A stretch of 64,000 bases of DNA from NCBI RefSeq assembly GCF_046254905.1, contig NZ_CP158016.1, forward strand, positions 2,666,001 to 2,730,000, in the 5' to 3' direction. Under the pieces are notes generated by a model. It made no database searches and was not told where the DNA came from. It worked only from the letters and a program-made list of their open reading frames with translations. Source of the DNA: Pseudaeromonas aegiceratis. GTDB taxonomy: Bacteria > Pseudomonadota > Gammaproteobacteria > Enterobacterales > Aeromonadaceae. Every line of letters begins with the position of its first letter. The first letter of the stretch is position 1. Below are positions 51,271 through 58,686 of this stretch, one piece after another. Both the position numbers and the translations under genes were made by a program.

Positions 51271-52350
51271 ATGCTTACCGCCGAAGCCAGCCTGGATCTG
51301 GCCGCCCTGCGTCATAACCTGCATGTCCTGCGTGGCCGCGCCCCCGACGCCAAGCTGGTGGCCGTGGTCAAGGCCGATGCCTATGGTCACGGGGTGGCCG
51401 GCCTGCTGCCGGCCCTCACCGAGGCCGATGCCTTCGCCGTAGCCCGCCTCGAAGAGGGGCTACACCTGCGCAAGCTGGGGGGGACGCGCCCCATACTGCT
51501 GCTGGAAGGCTGCTTTTGCGCCGCGGATCTGCTGCTGGCCGCCCAGCATGAGCTGCACAGCCTGATCCACAGTCCCGAGCAGCTCGCGGCGGTGCTAGCT
51601 CACCCCCTGCCCAAGCCGCTGCACGCCTGGATCAAGCTGGATACCGGCATGCACCGGCTGGGCTTCCTGCCGGAGCAGCTGGCCGACATCCGCGCTCAGC
51701 TGGCCGCCTGTCCCTGGGTGGCGGACGAGATAGGGGTCGCCAGCCACTTCAGCTGTGCCGACGAGCCCGGCTCCGTCAGCACCCGGGCGCAGCTGGATTG
51801 CTTTACCGCGGCCACGGCGGACTTCCCTGGGCCCAAGAGCCTGGCCAACTCCGCCGGCCTGCTCTATTGGCCCGGCAGCCAGTTTGACTGGATCCGCCCC
51901 GGCATCGCCCTGTACGGCATAGCGCCGGACGGCCAGCGCTGCGGCGCCGACGAGGGGCTGCGCCCCGTGATGAGCCTGCGTTCCCGGCTGATCGCGGTGC
52001 GGGAGCACCCCGCCGGCGCACCGGTAAGCTATGGGGAGAAGTGGAGCTCGGATCGCCCCACCCGCTTAGGCGTGGTGGCCATGGGCTATGGCGACGGCTA
52101 CCCGCGCAGTACCGCCAGCGGCACCCCTGTGCTGGTCAATGGCCGCCGGGTACCCCTGGTGGGCAGCGTTTGCATGGACATGCTGATGGTGGATCTGGGG
52201 CCGGATGCCCAGGATCAGGTGGGGGATCCTGTGCTGTTATGGGGCCCGGAGCTGCCGGTGGAAGAGGTGGCCCGCCACACGGGCACCATCCCCTATGAGC
52301 TGGTGATCAAGCTCACCCCCAGGGTGGTGCGTACCTACCGGGACGCGTAA
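51271..52350 (+). CDS. alr: Alanine racemase
   Basis: 359 residues, the same as E. coli Alr. PLP-bound Lys34 in VVKADAYGHG and the second catalytic Tyr in YGDGYPRS are seen. The ATG at 51271 has AGGAGG upstream; the longer frame is leader. Following an alanine symporter, it may serve catabolic use of D-alanine (DadX role) as well as the D-Ala supply for the wall. The sequence alone does not decide. Confidence 0.95.
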   Translation: MLTAEASLDLAALRHNLHVLRGRAPDAKLVAVVKADAYGHGVAGLLPALTEADAFAVARLEEGLHLRKLGGTRPILLLEGCFCAADLLLAAQHELHSLIHSPEQLAAVLAHPLPKPLHAWIKLDTGMHRLGFLPEQLADIRAQLAACPWVADEIGVASHFSCADEPGSVSTRAQLDCFTAATADFPGPKSLANSAGLLYWPGSQFDWIRPGIALYGIAPDGQRCGADEGLRPVMSLRSRLIAVREHPAGAPVSYGEKWSSDRPTRLGVVAMGYGDGYPRSTASGTPVLVNGRRVPLVGSVCMDMLMVDLGPDAQDQVGDPVLLWGPELPVEEVARHTGTIPYELVIKLTPRVVRTYRDA

Positions 52351-52367
52351 CCGAACCTCAAAAACAC

Positions 52368-52390
52368 AAAAGGCGCTAAGGCGCCTTTTT
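52368..52390. terminator. alr terminator, bidirectional
   Basis: Stem AAAAGGCGC / GCGCCTTTT with a TAAG loop and T-run; between alr and a convergent PEP-CTERM gene. Confidence 0.9.
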
Positions 52391-52433
52391 GTTTGGCAGA
52401 GCAGAACTGCCTGTCACACAAGCCGCCAGTGGT

Positions 52434-53009
52434 TCAGGCCGGCAGGGCCATGGTCATGCCCCCACGCCGGCGGGAGAGCCCCAGCATGGCGGCCACGCCC
52501 AGCAACAGCAAAGCCCATTGGCTGGGTTCCGGGACGGCAGAGATATTTTCCGGCAGACCGAAATAACTGACGCCGAGTGGATAGGCTGACTCAAGGTAGA
52601 TGTAGCTAACATCGGTATAAGAACCGCCACCGTAAAAATAATTGTATGCAATCCCCCAGCTGCCATCCTCACGCAAGTACGAATATGAATGTGGTTTAGT
52701 GACAAAAGAATCCATTAATCCATTCTCACCATAAACACTGACGATAATGTCTTCGGTATAAAAACCAAGGGCTCGAATGTAATTGAAATCAAACAGGCCA
52801 TTGACATTGCTGATCGTGATGTTTGAGTCAACCCCATAGCCGGCCGCATAACCGCTGGAGAAATACTCTCCATCAAACAGTGAATGACCCGAAGAAACGA
52901 CAATCCCACCAGCATCCGAGCTGATAACAAAACCATCCTCAGCGTAAAACACATCCGCCTGGGCCACCCCCATGGTCAGCAGCAGCCCCAACATGATCTT
53001 CTTCAACAC
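52434..53009 (-). CDS. PEP-CTERM sorted secreted protein
   Basis: 191 residues. A signal peptide (MLKKIMLGLLLTMGVAQA) is followed by a Gly/Tyr-rich beta-type body (YGENG, DVSYIYLESAYPLGVSYFG) and a C-terminal VPEPSQWALLLLGVAAMLGL helix ending in SRRRGG. That PEP motif, helix and basic tail are the PEP-CTERM sorting signal used by exosortase/EpsH. The GTG at 53009 has GGAGA upstream; GTG at 53030 is an alternative start. No exosortase gene lies in the window. Body function unknown; no close family recognised. Confidence 0.78.
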   Translation of the reverse strand: MLKKIMLGLLLTMGVAQADVFYAEDGFVISSDAGGIVVSSGHSLFDGEYFSSGYAAGYGVDSNITISNVNGLFDFNYIRALGFYTEDIIVSVYGENGLMDSFVTKPHSYSYLREDGSWGIAYNYFYGGGSYTDVSYIYLESAYPLGVSYFGLPENISAVPEPSQWALLLLGVAAMLGLSRRRGGMTMALPA

Positions 53010-53081
53010 GTCCCTATCTCCAATTGACACCCATCATTGGGCGGTCACAGCTTAGTCGGTGAACAGGGAGGTGCAACAAAA

Positions 53082-53104
53082 ATCCCGCAACCTTGGCGCG
53101 GGAT
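53082..53104 (-). terminator. Terminator of the EamA transporter gene
   Basis: Stem ATCCCGC / GCGGGAT, followed on the minus strand by TTTTTG; 80 bases after the transporter stop. Confidence 0.7.
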
Positions 53105-53183
53105 CACAAAAGATTCAAATGAGAAGGTTTTCCTGGGAGTGTTCAGCCCTTCTTTCCGGGCAGGAACGCGCTGGCAGCAGGCC

Positions 53184-54095
53184 CTAGCCTGCCTCCGGCA
53201 AAGCCTGGGGCTTGTGGCCAGGCCGCCACTGCCCCAGCAGCACGCCCCCCAGGATCAGCAACGCCGCCAGCCCCTGCAGCGGACTTAAGGCCTCCCCCAG
53301 GGCCAGCCAGCCCATCAGAATGGCCAGCAGGGGCACCAGGTTGATGCTCATGGCCGCCTCGGCGGCGGGCAGGGTGCGCATGGCCAGGTTATACAGGCCG
53401 AAGCCCCCCAGGCTGACGATGCCCCCCAGATACAGCACGCACAGCCAGGCCGACCAGGGCACCTGACTCCAGTGATCCGTCCCGGCGAGCCAGGCTCCCG
53501 GCAGGAAGAAGAGGATGCCCAGCAGGTTCTGGCTGCCGGTGAGCCACCAGGTGTCGTAGCGGCTGCTCATGCGCTTGAGGATCACCATGTAGCTGGCGAT
53601 GCAGAGCATGGCCAGCAGCTGCAAGCTGTTGCCCAGCAAGGGATTGGGGGCCGCCTGATCCGCCGAGGCCCCCAACGAGAGCAGCCCCACGCCGATGAGC
53701 GAGCAGCACAGCCCCAGCAGGGCCGGCAGGCTCAACCGCTCTTTGAGCCACCACCAGGCCAGCAGGGCGACAAACAGCGGCGCCATGGCGGCTATGGTGC
53801 CGGCCTGGGCCGAGGTGGTGAAGCGGATGGCCTGGGTCTCGCAGGTGAAATAGACGCAGGGCTGCAACAACCCCAGCAACAGCAACCAGCGGCCGTCCCC
53901 CTGACGGTAGGCCGGCTTGGGCAGCCGTCGCCAGAAGGGCAGCAGCACCAGGGACGCCAGCACCATGCGCAGCCAGATCAGCTGGTTGGGGGAGAAATAG
54001 CTCAGGGAGGTCTTGGTGGCGGCATAGGAGCTGCCCCACAGCAGCACGGAGCCTGCCAGGGCCAGCCAAGCCCAGCCGCGGGTCATGGTTTGCAT
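53184..54095 (-). CDS. DMT-superfamily (EamA) transporter
   Basis: 303 residues with about ten helices in two EamA halves (LLWGSSYAATKTSLSYFSPNQLIWLRM in the first; AEAAMSINLVPLLAILMGWLALGE in the second). Substrate unknown. Just downstream of an AraC regulator on the same strand, 77 bases away, and likely controlled by it. Confidence 0.82.
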   Translation of the reverse strand: MQTMTRGWAWLALAGSVLLWGSSYAATKTSLSYFSPNQLIWLRMVLASLVLLPFWRRLPKPAYRQGDGRWLLLLGLLQPCVYFTCETQAIRFTTSAQAGTIAAMAPLFVALLAWWWLKERLSLPALLGLCCSLIGVGLLSLGASADQAAPNPLLGNSLQLLAMLCIASYMVILKRMSSRYDTWWLTGSQNLLGILFFLPGAWLAGTDHWSQVPWSAWLCVLYLGGIVSLGGFGLYNLAMRTLPAAEAAMSINLVPLLAILMGWLALGEALSPLQGLAALLILGGVLLGQWRPGHKPQALPEAG

Positions 54096-54172
54096 CTTGT
54101 CTTACCTGTACGACGTGAGTCAGGCGGCCATGCTAGCAGCGGTCCCTGAGCGGATCTGGTACGAAATTGTGG

Positions 54173-54961
54173 TCACTGGCCCTTTTGGTACTGGGCCGGC
54201 GTGGCACCGACGATGGCGGTGAAGTGGCGGGTGAAGTGGCTCTGATCGCTAAAGCCCAGCTCCACCGCCACCTGGACTATGGGGGCCCCGGCCCGCAGCG
54301 CCGTCTTGGCCAGCTCGATGCGCTGCTGCAACTGGTAGCGGTGGGGCGGCAGCCCCAGCTCGGCGCCGAACCGCCGATTGAGGTAGGAAGGGCTGAGCCC
54401 CAGGGTTTGACTCAGATGGGTCAAAGAGAGTTCCTGGGGCTGGCAGAGCAGGGCCTGGGCCCGGGCCAGCCAGGGGCTGGGCGACCTATCCGCCTGCGGC
54501 GACTGGGCCGGCCAGCGGGCCAGAACCTCGGCCATCTGCGCCAGCCAGTCTTGCCGCCAGTCGTCCAGCGGCTCACCGCGCTGCAGCAAGCCGGGCAGGC
54601 GGGTCGCCAAGGCCCGCAAGGCGGCAAATGCATCAGGCTGTGACCAGACCACCTGGCAGGGCGACCGGGCGGTGAGCCCCGGCAGCCAGGCCGGATCCAG
54701 GTAGAACATCCAGTAGCCCAACGGCGCCTCCCCCTGGGGGTTGCAGTCATGCACCGCCTGGGGCGGGATCAGCACCAGATCCCCGGCCCCAGCCTGCCAG
54801 CAGGCCTCCCCCAGCTCGAAGCGGGTCTGCCCCTCCAGCACGAGACCTAACGACCAGACCGGATGGGTATGGCGAGCAAAGGTCTGGCGGGCATAGCGGG
54901 CCCGGCGCAGCTCCAGCCCCGGCAGGGCCGGGGTGCGCCAGAAACGAACCTGTCGACGCAT
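54173..54961 (-). CDS. AraC-family transcriptional regulator
   Basis: 262 residues: an N-terminal cupin-type sensor (ARHTHPVWSLGLVLEG; PPQAVHDCNPQGE) and a C-terminal pair of helix-turn-helix units (LSLTHLSQTLGLSPSYLNRRFGAELGLPPHRY ... GFSDQSHFTRHF). ATG at 54961 has GAGG five bases upstream; it starts seven bases after the dgt stop, so it is probably co-transcribed. The EamA gene downstream is its likely target. Confidence 0.88.
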   Translation of the reverse strand: MRRQVRFWRTPALPGLELRRARYARQTFARHTHPVWSLGLVLEGQTRFELGEACWQAGAGDLVLIPPQAVHDCNPQGEAPLGYWMFYLDPAWLPGLTARSPCQVVWSQPDAFAALRALATRLPGLLQRGEPLDDWRQDWLAQMAEVLARWPAQSPQADRSPSPWLARAQALLCQPQELSLTHLSQTLGLSPSYLNRRFGAELGLPPHRYQLQQRIELAKTALRAGAPIVQVAVELGFSDQSHFTRHFTAIVGATPAQYQKGQ

Positions 54962-54968
54962 GCTCACC

Positions 54969-56339
54969 TCACCAGGGCTCGAAGATGGAGCCGTTGCCCG
55001 GCAGGAACAACCGCTGGTAGATGGCGGTGGCCTCGCCGTCGCTCATGCTGGCGATGTAGTCGCAGACGGTGCGGTGCAGCGAGTGGCCGCAGCCCGGCTC
55101 GATGCGCGCCGACAGGCTGCGGGGCAGCAGATCCTTGGGGTTGTCGCGAAACGCCTCAAACAGCTCGGCGATGATCTGCTGGCCCTTGTACTCCAGGGTG
55201 CGGATCCGCGGCTGGGCGATGACCTGATCGAACACATAGCCCTTGAGCTGGCGCAGGATCTCCGCCCCCTCAGGCTTAAGCTGCATCTGGTAATCCAGCA
55301 GCGGATGGTCGAACAGCCCCAGCTCCACCGGTACCGTCTGAGTCACCAGAAAGTGGACCAGGTTGGTGATGGCCTGCTTGAGCAGCCGCGGCTCGCCGCT
55401 GGCGAGGCGGCTGACGTAGTAGTCCGCCTCCCTGGGCTTGCGCTCCAGCGCCGGTACCCGGCGCAGCAGTCCATCCAGATCCGCCACCACCTGCTGGGGG
55501 CTCAGCAGCCCCACCGCCAGGGCATCCTCCAGATCGTGCACCCCGTAGGCGATGTCGTCCGCCAGCTCCATGATGCTGCAATCCAGGCTCTTGTAGCGGG
55601 CCCGCAACCCCTTGATGGGGATGCCCGCCTCCACCTTCTCCACCTCCTGGGGGGTGATGAAGCGGCGACGATCGGCCTCACTGAAGGGCGCTACCAGCCA
55701 GTCCCGCACCGCCGCCTCGTCATCCAGCAGGCACTTGGGTGGATGCCAGGCGGTCAGGTTGCGGGGCACCCGTTCGGGCCGGCTCGGGTAATCCGGCGCC
55801 ACCTCGGCAAACAGCACGGGATATTTGACCACCGCCAGCAGGCTGCGGCGGGTGAGGTCGTAGCCATAGCCGTCCGAATACTCCCCCAGCTTGGTGAGCA
55901 ACCGCAGGGTCTGGCCGTTCCCCTCGAAGCCGCCATGCTCCAGCATGAAGTAGTTGAGGATCTTCTCGCCGTTGTGGCCGAAGGCCGGGTGGCCTATGTC
56001 GTGGGCCAGGCAGGCGGTCTCAATGAGGTGCTCCGGCGGCAGCCAGGGTGCCCAGTGGCCCCATTCGTTGCGGCTACTGAACCACAACAGGCGATCCGCC
56101 AAGGTGGCGCCGATCTGCGCCACCTCCAGGGAGTGGGTCAAGCGGGTGCGGAAAAACTCGTTCTCCCCCACCCCCACCACCTGAGTCTTGCCCTGCAGGC
56201 GGCGAAAGGCGGCGGAGTGGGTCAGGCGGCTGCGATCGATGCGCGCCAGAAAATGAAAGGCGGCCCACTGGCTGTTGATGCCGACGGCATCGCTGGAACG
56301 ACGATCCCCCCATTCGGGGCCACAGGCTGGCTGACTCAT
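54969..56339 (-). CDS. Deoxyguanosinetriphosphate triphosphohydrolase-like protein
   Basis: 456 residues of the HD superfamily. The metal site is spread over THSLEVAQIG (His), CLAHDIGHPAFGHNGE (His-Asp) and a late ADDIAYGVHDLEDA (Asp). This is the dGTPase layout that releases tripolyphosphate from dNTPs. ATG at 56339 has AAGGAG five bases upstream; the longer frame reads through leader. Similar proteins are housekeeping dGTPases; some also limit phage by draining dNTPs. Upstream of AraC and EamA genes. Confidence 0.85.
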   Translation of the reverse strand: MSQPACGPEWGDRRSSDAVGINSQWAAFHFLARIDRSRLTHSAAFRRLQGKTQVVGVGENEFFRTRLTHSLEVAQIGATLADRLLWFSSRNEWGHWAPWLPPEHLIETACLAHDIGHPAFGHNGEKILNYFMLEHGGFEGNGQTLRLLTKLGEYSDGYGYDLTRRSLLAVVKYPVLFAEVAPDYPSRPERVPRNLTAWHPPKCLLDDEAAVRDWLVAPFSEADRRRFITPQEVEKVEAGIPIKGLRARYKSLDCSIMELADDIAYGVHDLEDALAVGLLSPQQVVADLDGLLRRVPALERKPREADYYVSRLASGEPRLLKQAITNLVHFLVTQTVPVELGLFDHPLLDYQMQLKPEGAEILRQLKGYVFDQVIAQPRIRTLEYKGQQIIAELFEAFRDNPKDLLPRSLSARIEPGCGHSLHRTVCDYIASMSDGEATAIYQRLFLPGNGSIFEPW

Positions 56340-56558
56340 GACGGACTCCTTGTGCTGCCTCTGAGGATAAAGCAGCAGACCCATGGCTGTCAGCCCGGCA
56401 AGCCCACTCAACGCCCCAAATGACAGACAGCCAATCGGCTCGTCGGCATAGGAGGGACTCACGCATCTAAACAATCGGTGGTTATATAAACAATGATTGT
56501 TAATTTTGCGTTACTGACCGCCGATAACAGGCTGACCCCAGGTTTAGGGAGCCTACGT

Positions 56559-57728
56559 ATGCGGATCGCCCAGCAGAACATCCAGTATCAGACTCAGTAT
56601 CAGCAACAGCAGACCCAGCTGCGTCAGCAAACGCTGCTGGACGCCCCTGCTCCCAGCCAACCGCAAAGCCGGGAGATAGCACTCACCCAGCGCCAGGAAC
56701 AGGCCCTGAGCCAAAGCCTGGTCAACGGAGCAGACGAGTCGGCTCCCAACGTGGATCTGGCCGAACTGGCTGGCCACCCCAAGACCGAGGATGCCGCCCT
56801 GTTCGCCCGCCCCCGACCATCCACGCCGCTCAGCGGGCAAGGGCGCACCGATCCGCTCACCCCCGATACCAAGCCAGCCGGCGTGGGCCCAACCACAGGT
56901 GAGGACGACACCAGTGATGAGGCGCTGGGGCTGACTCCGCAACTCAAGCTGATGAAGACCATGCTGGAGTCCATCCTGGGCAGGAAGATAGAGCTGGGGG
57001 CGCCACTGCGGTTGGGCCAGGAGACGGCTGCCTCGCCGACGGATGCCCCAGCCACGGTTACCGCCAATGCCGCGCCAGAGCCGGCGGTGCGGGTGCTGGA
57101 TTTCAGTGCCGAGTCCGAGCAACTGGTGTTTGCCGCCGAAGCCCAGGTCACCACCACAGATGGCCGAACCATTGACCTCAAGCTGGGCTTTGCCCTGGAT
57201 TACCAGCGGCTGAGCCTCAGCGAACGGCTGGTCGGTGAGTCGGCCCTCAAGGATCCCCTGGTGCTCAATCTGGATGGCCAGGTAGCGGAGCTGCAGCAGG
57301 CCACCTTCGACTTCGATCTGGATGCCGACGGCGTGAAGGAGGCCATCCCCAAGCTGGGCAGCGGCAGCGCCTTTCTGGCACTGGATCGTAACGGCAACGG
57401 CCTCATCGATGATGGCAGCGAGCTGTTCGGCGCCCAAAGTGGCAATGGCTTTGCCGAGCTGGCGGGTCTGGATGAGGACGGCAACGGCGCCCTGGACGAG
57501 GGAGACAGCCTGTTCGCCGCCCTCAAGGTGTGGCGACCCGGCGGCGAGTTGCTGGCGGTTGGCGAGGTGGGTATTGGCGCCCTACTGCTGCACCCGGTGG
57601 AAACCCCCTATCAGCATCTGGGGGAGCGGGCCGATGGCCAGAGTGCCGGCGTACTGCGCCAGACCGGCCTCTACCTGACCGAGTCGGGCCAAGCCGGCAC
57701 CCTGCAGCAGCTGGATCTGCGGGTGTGA
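56559..57728 (+). CDS. Calcium-loop (EF-hand-like) protein of unknown function
   Basis: 389 residues. The N-terminus starts MRIAQQNIQYQTQYQQQQTQ and is Gln-rich and probably disordered to about 130. The C-terminal half has three Asp-rich loops: FDLDADGVKEAI, LALDRNGNGLIDDGSELFG and AGLDEDGNGALDEGD, each like a DxDxDG calcium site. Similar proteins occur widely in proteobacteria and are often loosely called hemolysin-like; no toxin domain is seen. ATG at 56559 has GGGAG upstream and matches the family's usual MRIAQ-like start; ATG at 56493 lacks a good site. Confidence 0.7.
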   Translation: MRIAQQNIQYQTQYQQQQTQLRQQTLLDAPAPSQPQSREIALTQRQEQALSQSLVNGADESAPNVDLAELAGHPKTEDAALFARPRPSTPLSGQGRTDPLTPDTKPAGVGPTTGEDDTSDEALGLTPQLKLMKTMLESILGRKIELGAPLRLGQETAASPTDAPATVTANAAPEPAVRVLDFSAESEQLVFAAEAQVTTTDGRTIDLKLGFALDYQRLSLSERLVGESALKDPLVLNLDGQVAELQQATFDFDLDADGVKEAIPKLGSGSAFLALDRNGNGLIDDGSELFGAQSGNGFAELAGLDEDGNGALDEGDSLFAALKVWRPGGELLAVGEVGIGALLLHPVETPYQHLGERADGQSAGVLRQTGLYLTESGQAGTLQQLDLRV

Positions 57729-57744
57729 TCTGCACCTCAACCTA

Positions 57745-57768
57745 CTCCCTGTCAATAATGACAGGGAG
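57745..57768 (+). terminator. Hairpin after the calcium-loop gene
   Basis: A perfect 10-bp stem CTCCCTGTCA / TGACAGGGAG with an ATAA loop, 17 bases after the stop. It lacks a T-run, so termination is uncertain. Confidence 0.5.
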
Positions 57769-57945
57769 CCTAAGTCAGATTAATAGCACATAACTCCAAA
57801 AACATTTTATGACATAGGATTACATTTCTTAACGCATTAATTGCCGAAATAAAACACTAAGAAACCGTCATTCAAACCTTAGTCACGGCCTCGAACGGCA
57901 CATCTGGAGTCATTTGTTATCGGATAACTCTCTACTTAGACTTTG

Positions 57946-57970
57946 AGGCCTTGTGCCTGGCACAAGGCCT
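57946..57970 (+). promoter_or_regulatory. Long leader hairpin of the PEP-CTERM gene
   Basis: AGGCCTTGTGCC / GGCACAAGGCCT, 12-bp inverted repeat around one base, then TTTAAA. It lies 28 bases before the start codon and could be an attenuator, a protein-binding palindrome or an mRNA stabiliser. Confidence 0.5.
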
Positions 57971-57997
57971 TTAAACATCAAACACGGAGAGAAATTG

Positions 57998-58570
57998 ATG
58001 AAAGCAAAGTTCGCCCTGGCCGCTGTGCTGGCGATGACGGGTTCCCTGGCCCAGGCCAACGTCCTGGATTTCAGCGGTACCCTGAGTGCCAACAAAGACG
58101 TGGCCCAGATCAGCTTTACCGCCCTGGAAGACCTGAGCAACGTGCTCCTGTGGACTGACTCCTATCAAAGTGGTGTCAACATGGACCCCGTGATCTACCT
58201 GTGGAGCCAGCTGGGGGATGACTGGCAACGGGTCGCCTACAACGACGACCATGGTGCCAACACCAGCCAGAGCGGCCAGACCATCTTTGACTCCGGCATC
58301 AGCCTGAGCAGCCTGAGCGCCGGCAACTACCTGCTGACCCTGAGCCTCTACCCCAACTGGGCCCTCGGCAACCTGCTGAGCGATGGTTATACCTACGACA
58401 GCCAGACCGACAACGGCTGGACCAACGCCCGCACCCCCTACTGGCAGGCCCATATCAGTGCCGATGGCGCCATCACCGCCGCCGTGCCGGAGCCGGAAAC
58501 CTACGCCCTGGGGCTGCTGGGTCTGGGTGCCCTGCTGCTGCAACGTCGTCGCCAGAAGCTCGCCGCCTAA
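57998..58570 (+). CDS. PEP-CTERM protein, DVUA0089-like
   Basis: 190 residues. A signal peptide ends near LAQA (19). The body has LDFSGTLSANKDVAQISFTALED, then PVIYLWSQLG and YNDDHGAN, resembling the DVUA0089 pre-peptidase-like domain that binds calcium in other families. The tail is VPEPETYALGLLGLGALLLQ followed by RRRQKLAA, a clear PEP-CTERM signal. GGAGAG precedes the ATG at 57998. Likely cell-surface or exopolysaccharide-associated after exosortase processing. Confidence 0.8.
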   Translation: MKAKFALAAVLAMTGSLAQANVLDFSGTLSANKDVAQISFTALEDLSNVLLWTDSYQSGVNMDPVIYLWSQLGDDWQRVAYNDDHGANTSQSGQTIFDSGISLSSLSAGNYLLTLSLYPNWALGNLLSDGYTYDSQTDNGWTNARTPYWQAHISADGAITAAVPEPETYALGLLGLGALLLQRRRQKLAA

Positions 58571-58622
58571 GCGGCAACCCGCTCTGGTGGCCAATCTGAC
58601 TATGGCTACCGTCTAAAAGACA

Positions 58623-58643
58623 CAGCCGGGGGATCCCCGGCTG
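58623..58643 (+). terminator. Terminator of the PEP-CTERM gene
   Basis: Stem CAGCCGGGG / CCCCGGCTG, then CCTCGTTTCTCTT; 53 bases after the stop. Confidence 0.75.
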
Positions 58644-58686
58644 CCTCGTTTCTCTTACCACACATTTTCAGGGCGTACTGCCCCAC

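Noticed and set aside
57958..57975. Sigma-54 promoter (TGGCAC) upstream of the PEP-CTERM gene
   Set aside because: TGGCAC is present as part of the palindrome, but the -12 element (TTGC at the proper distance) is missing.
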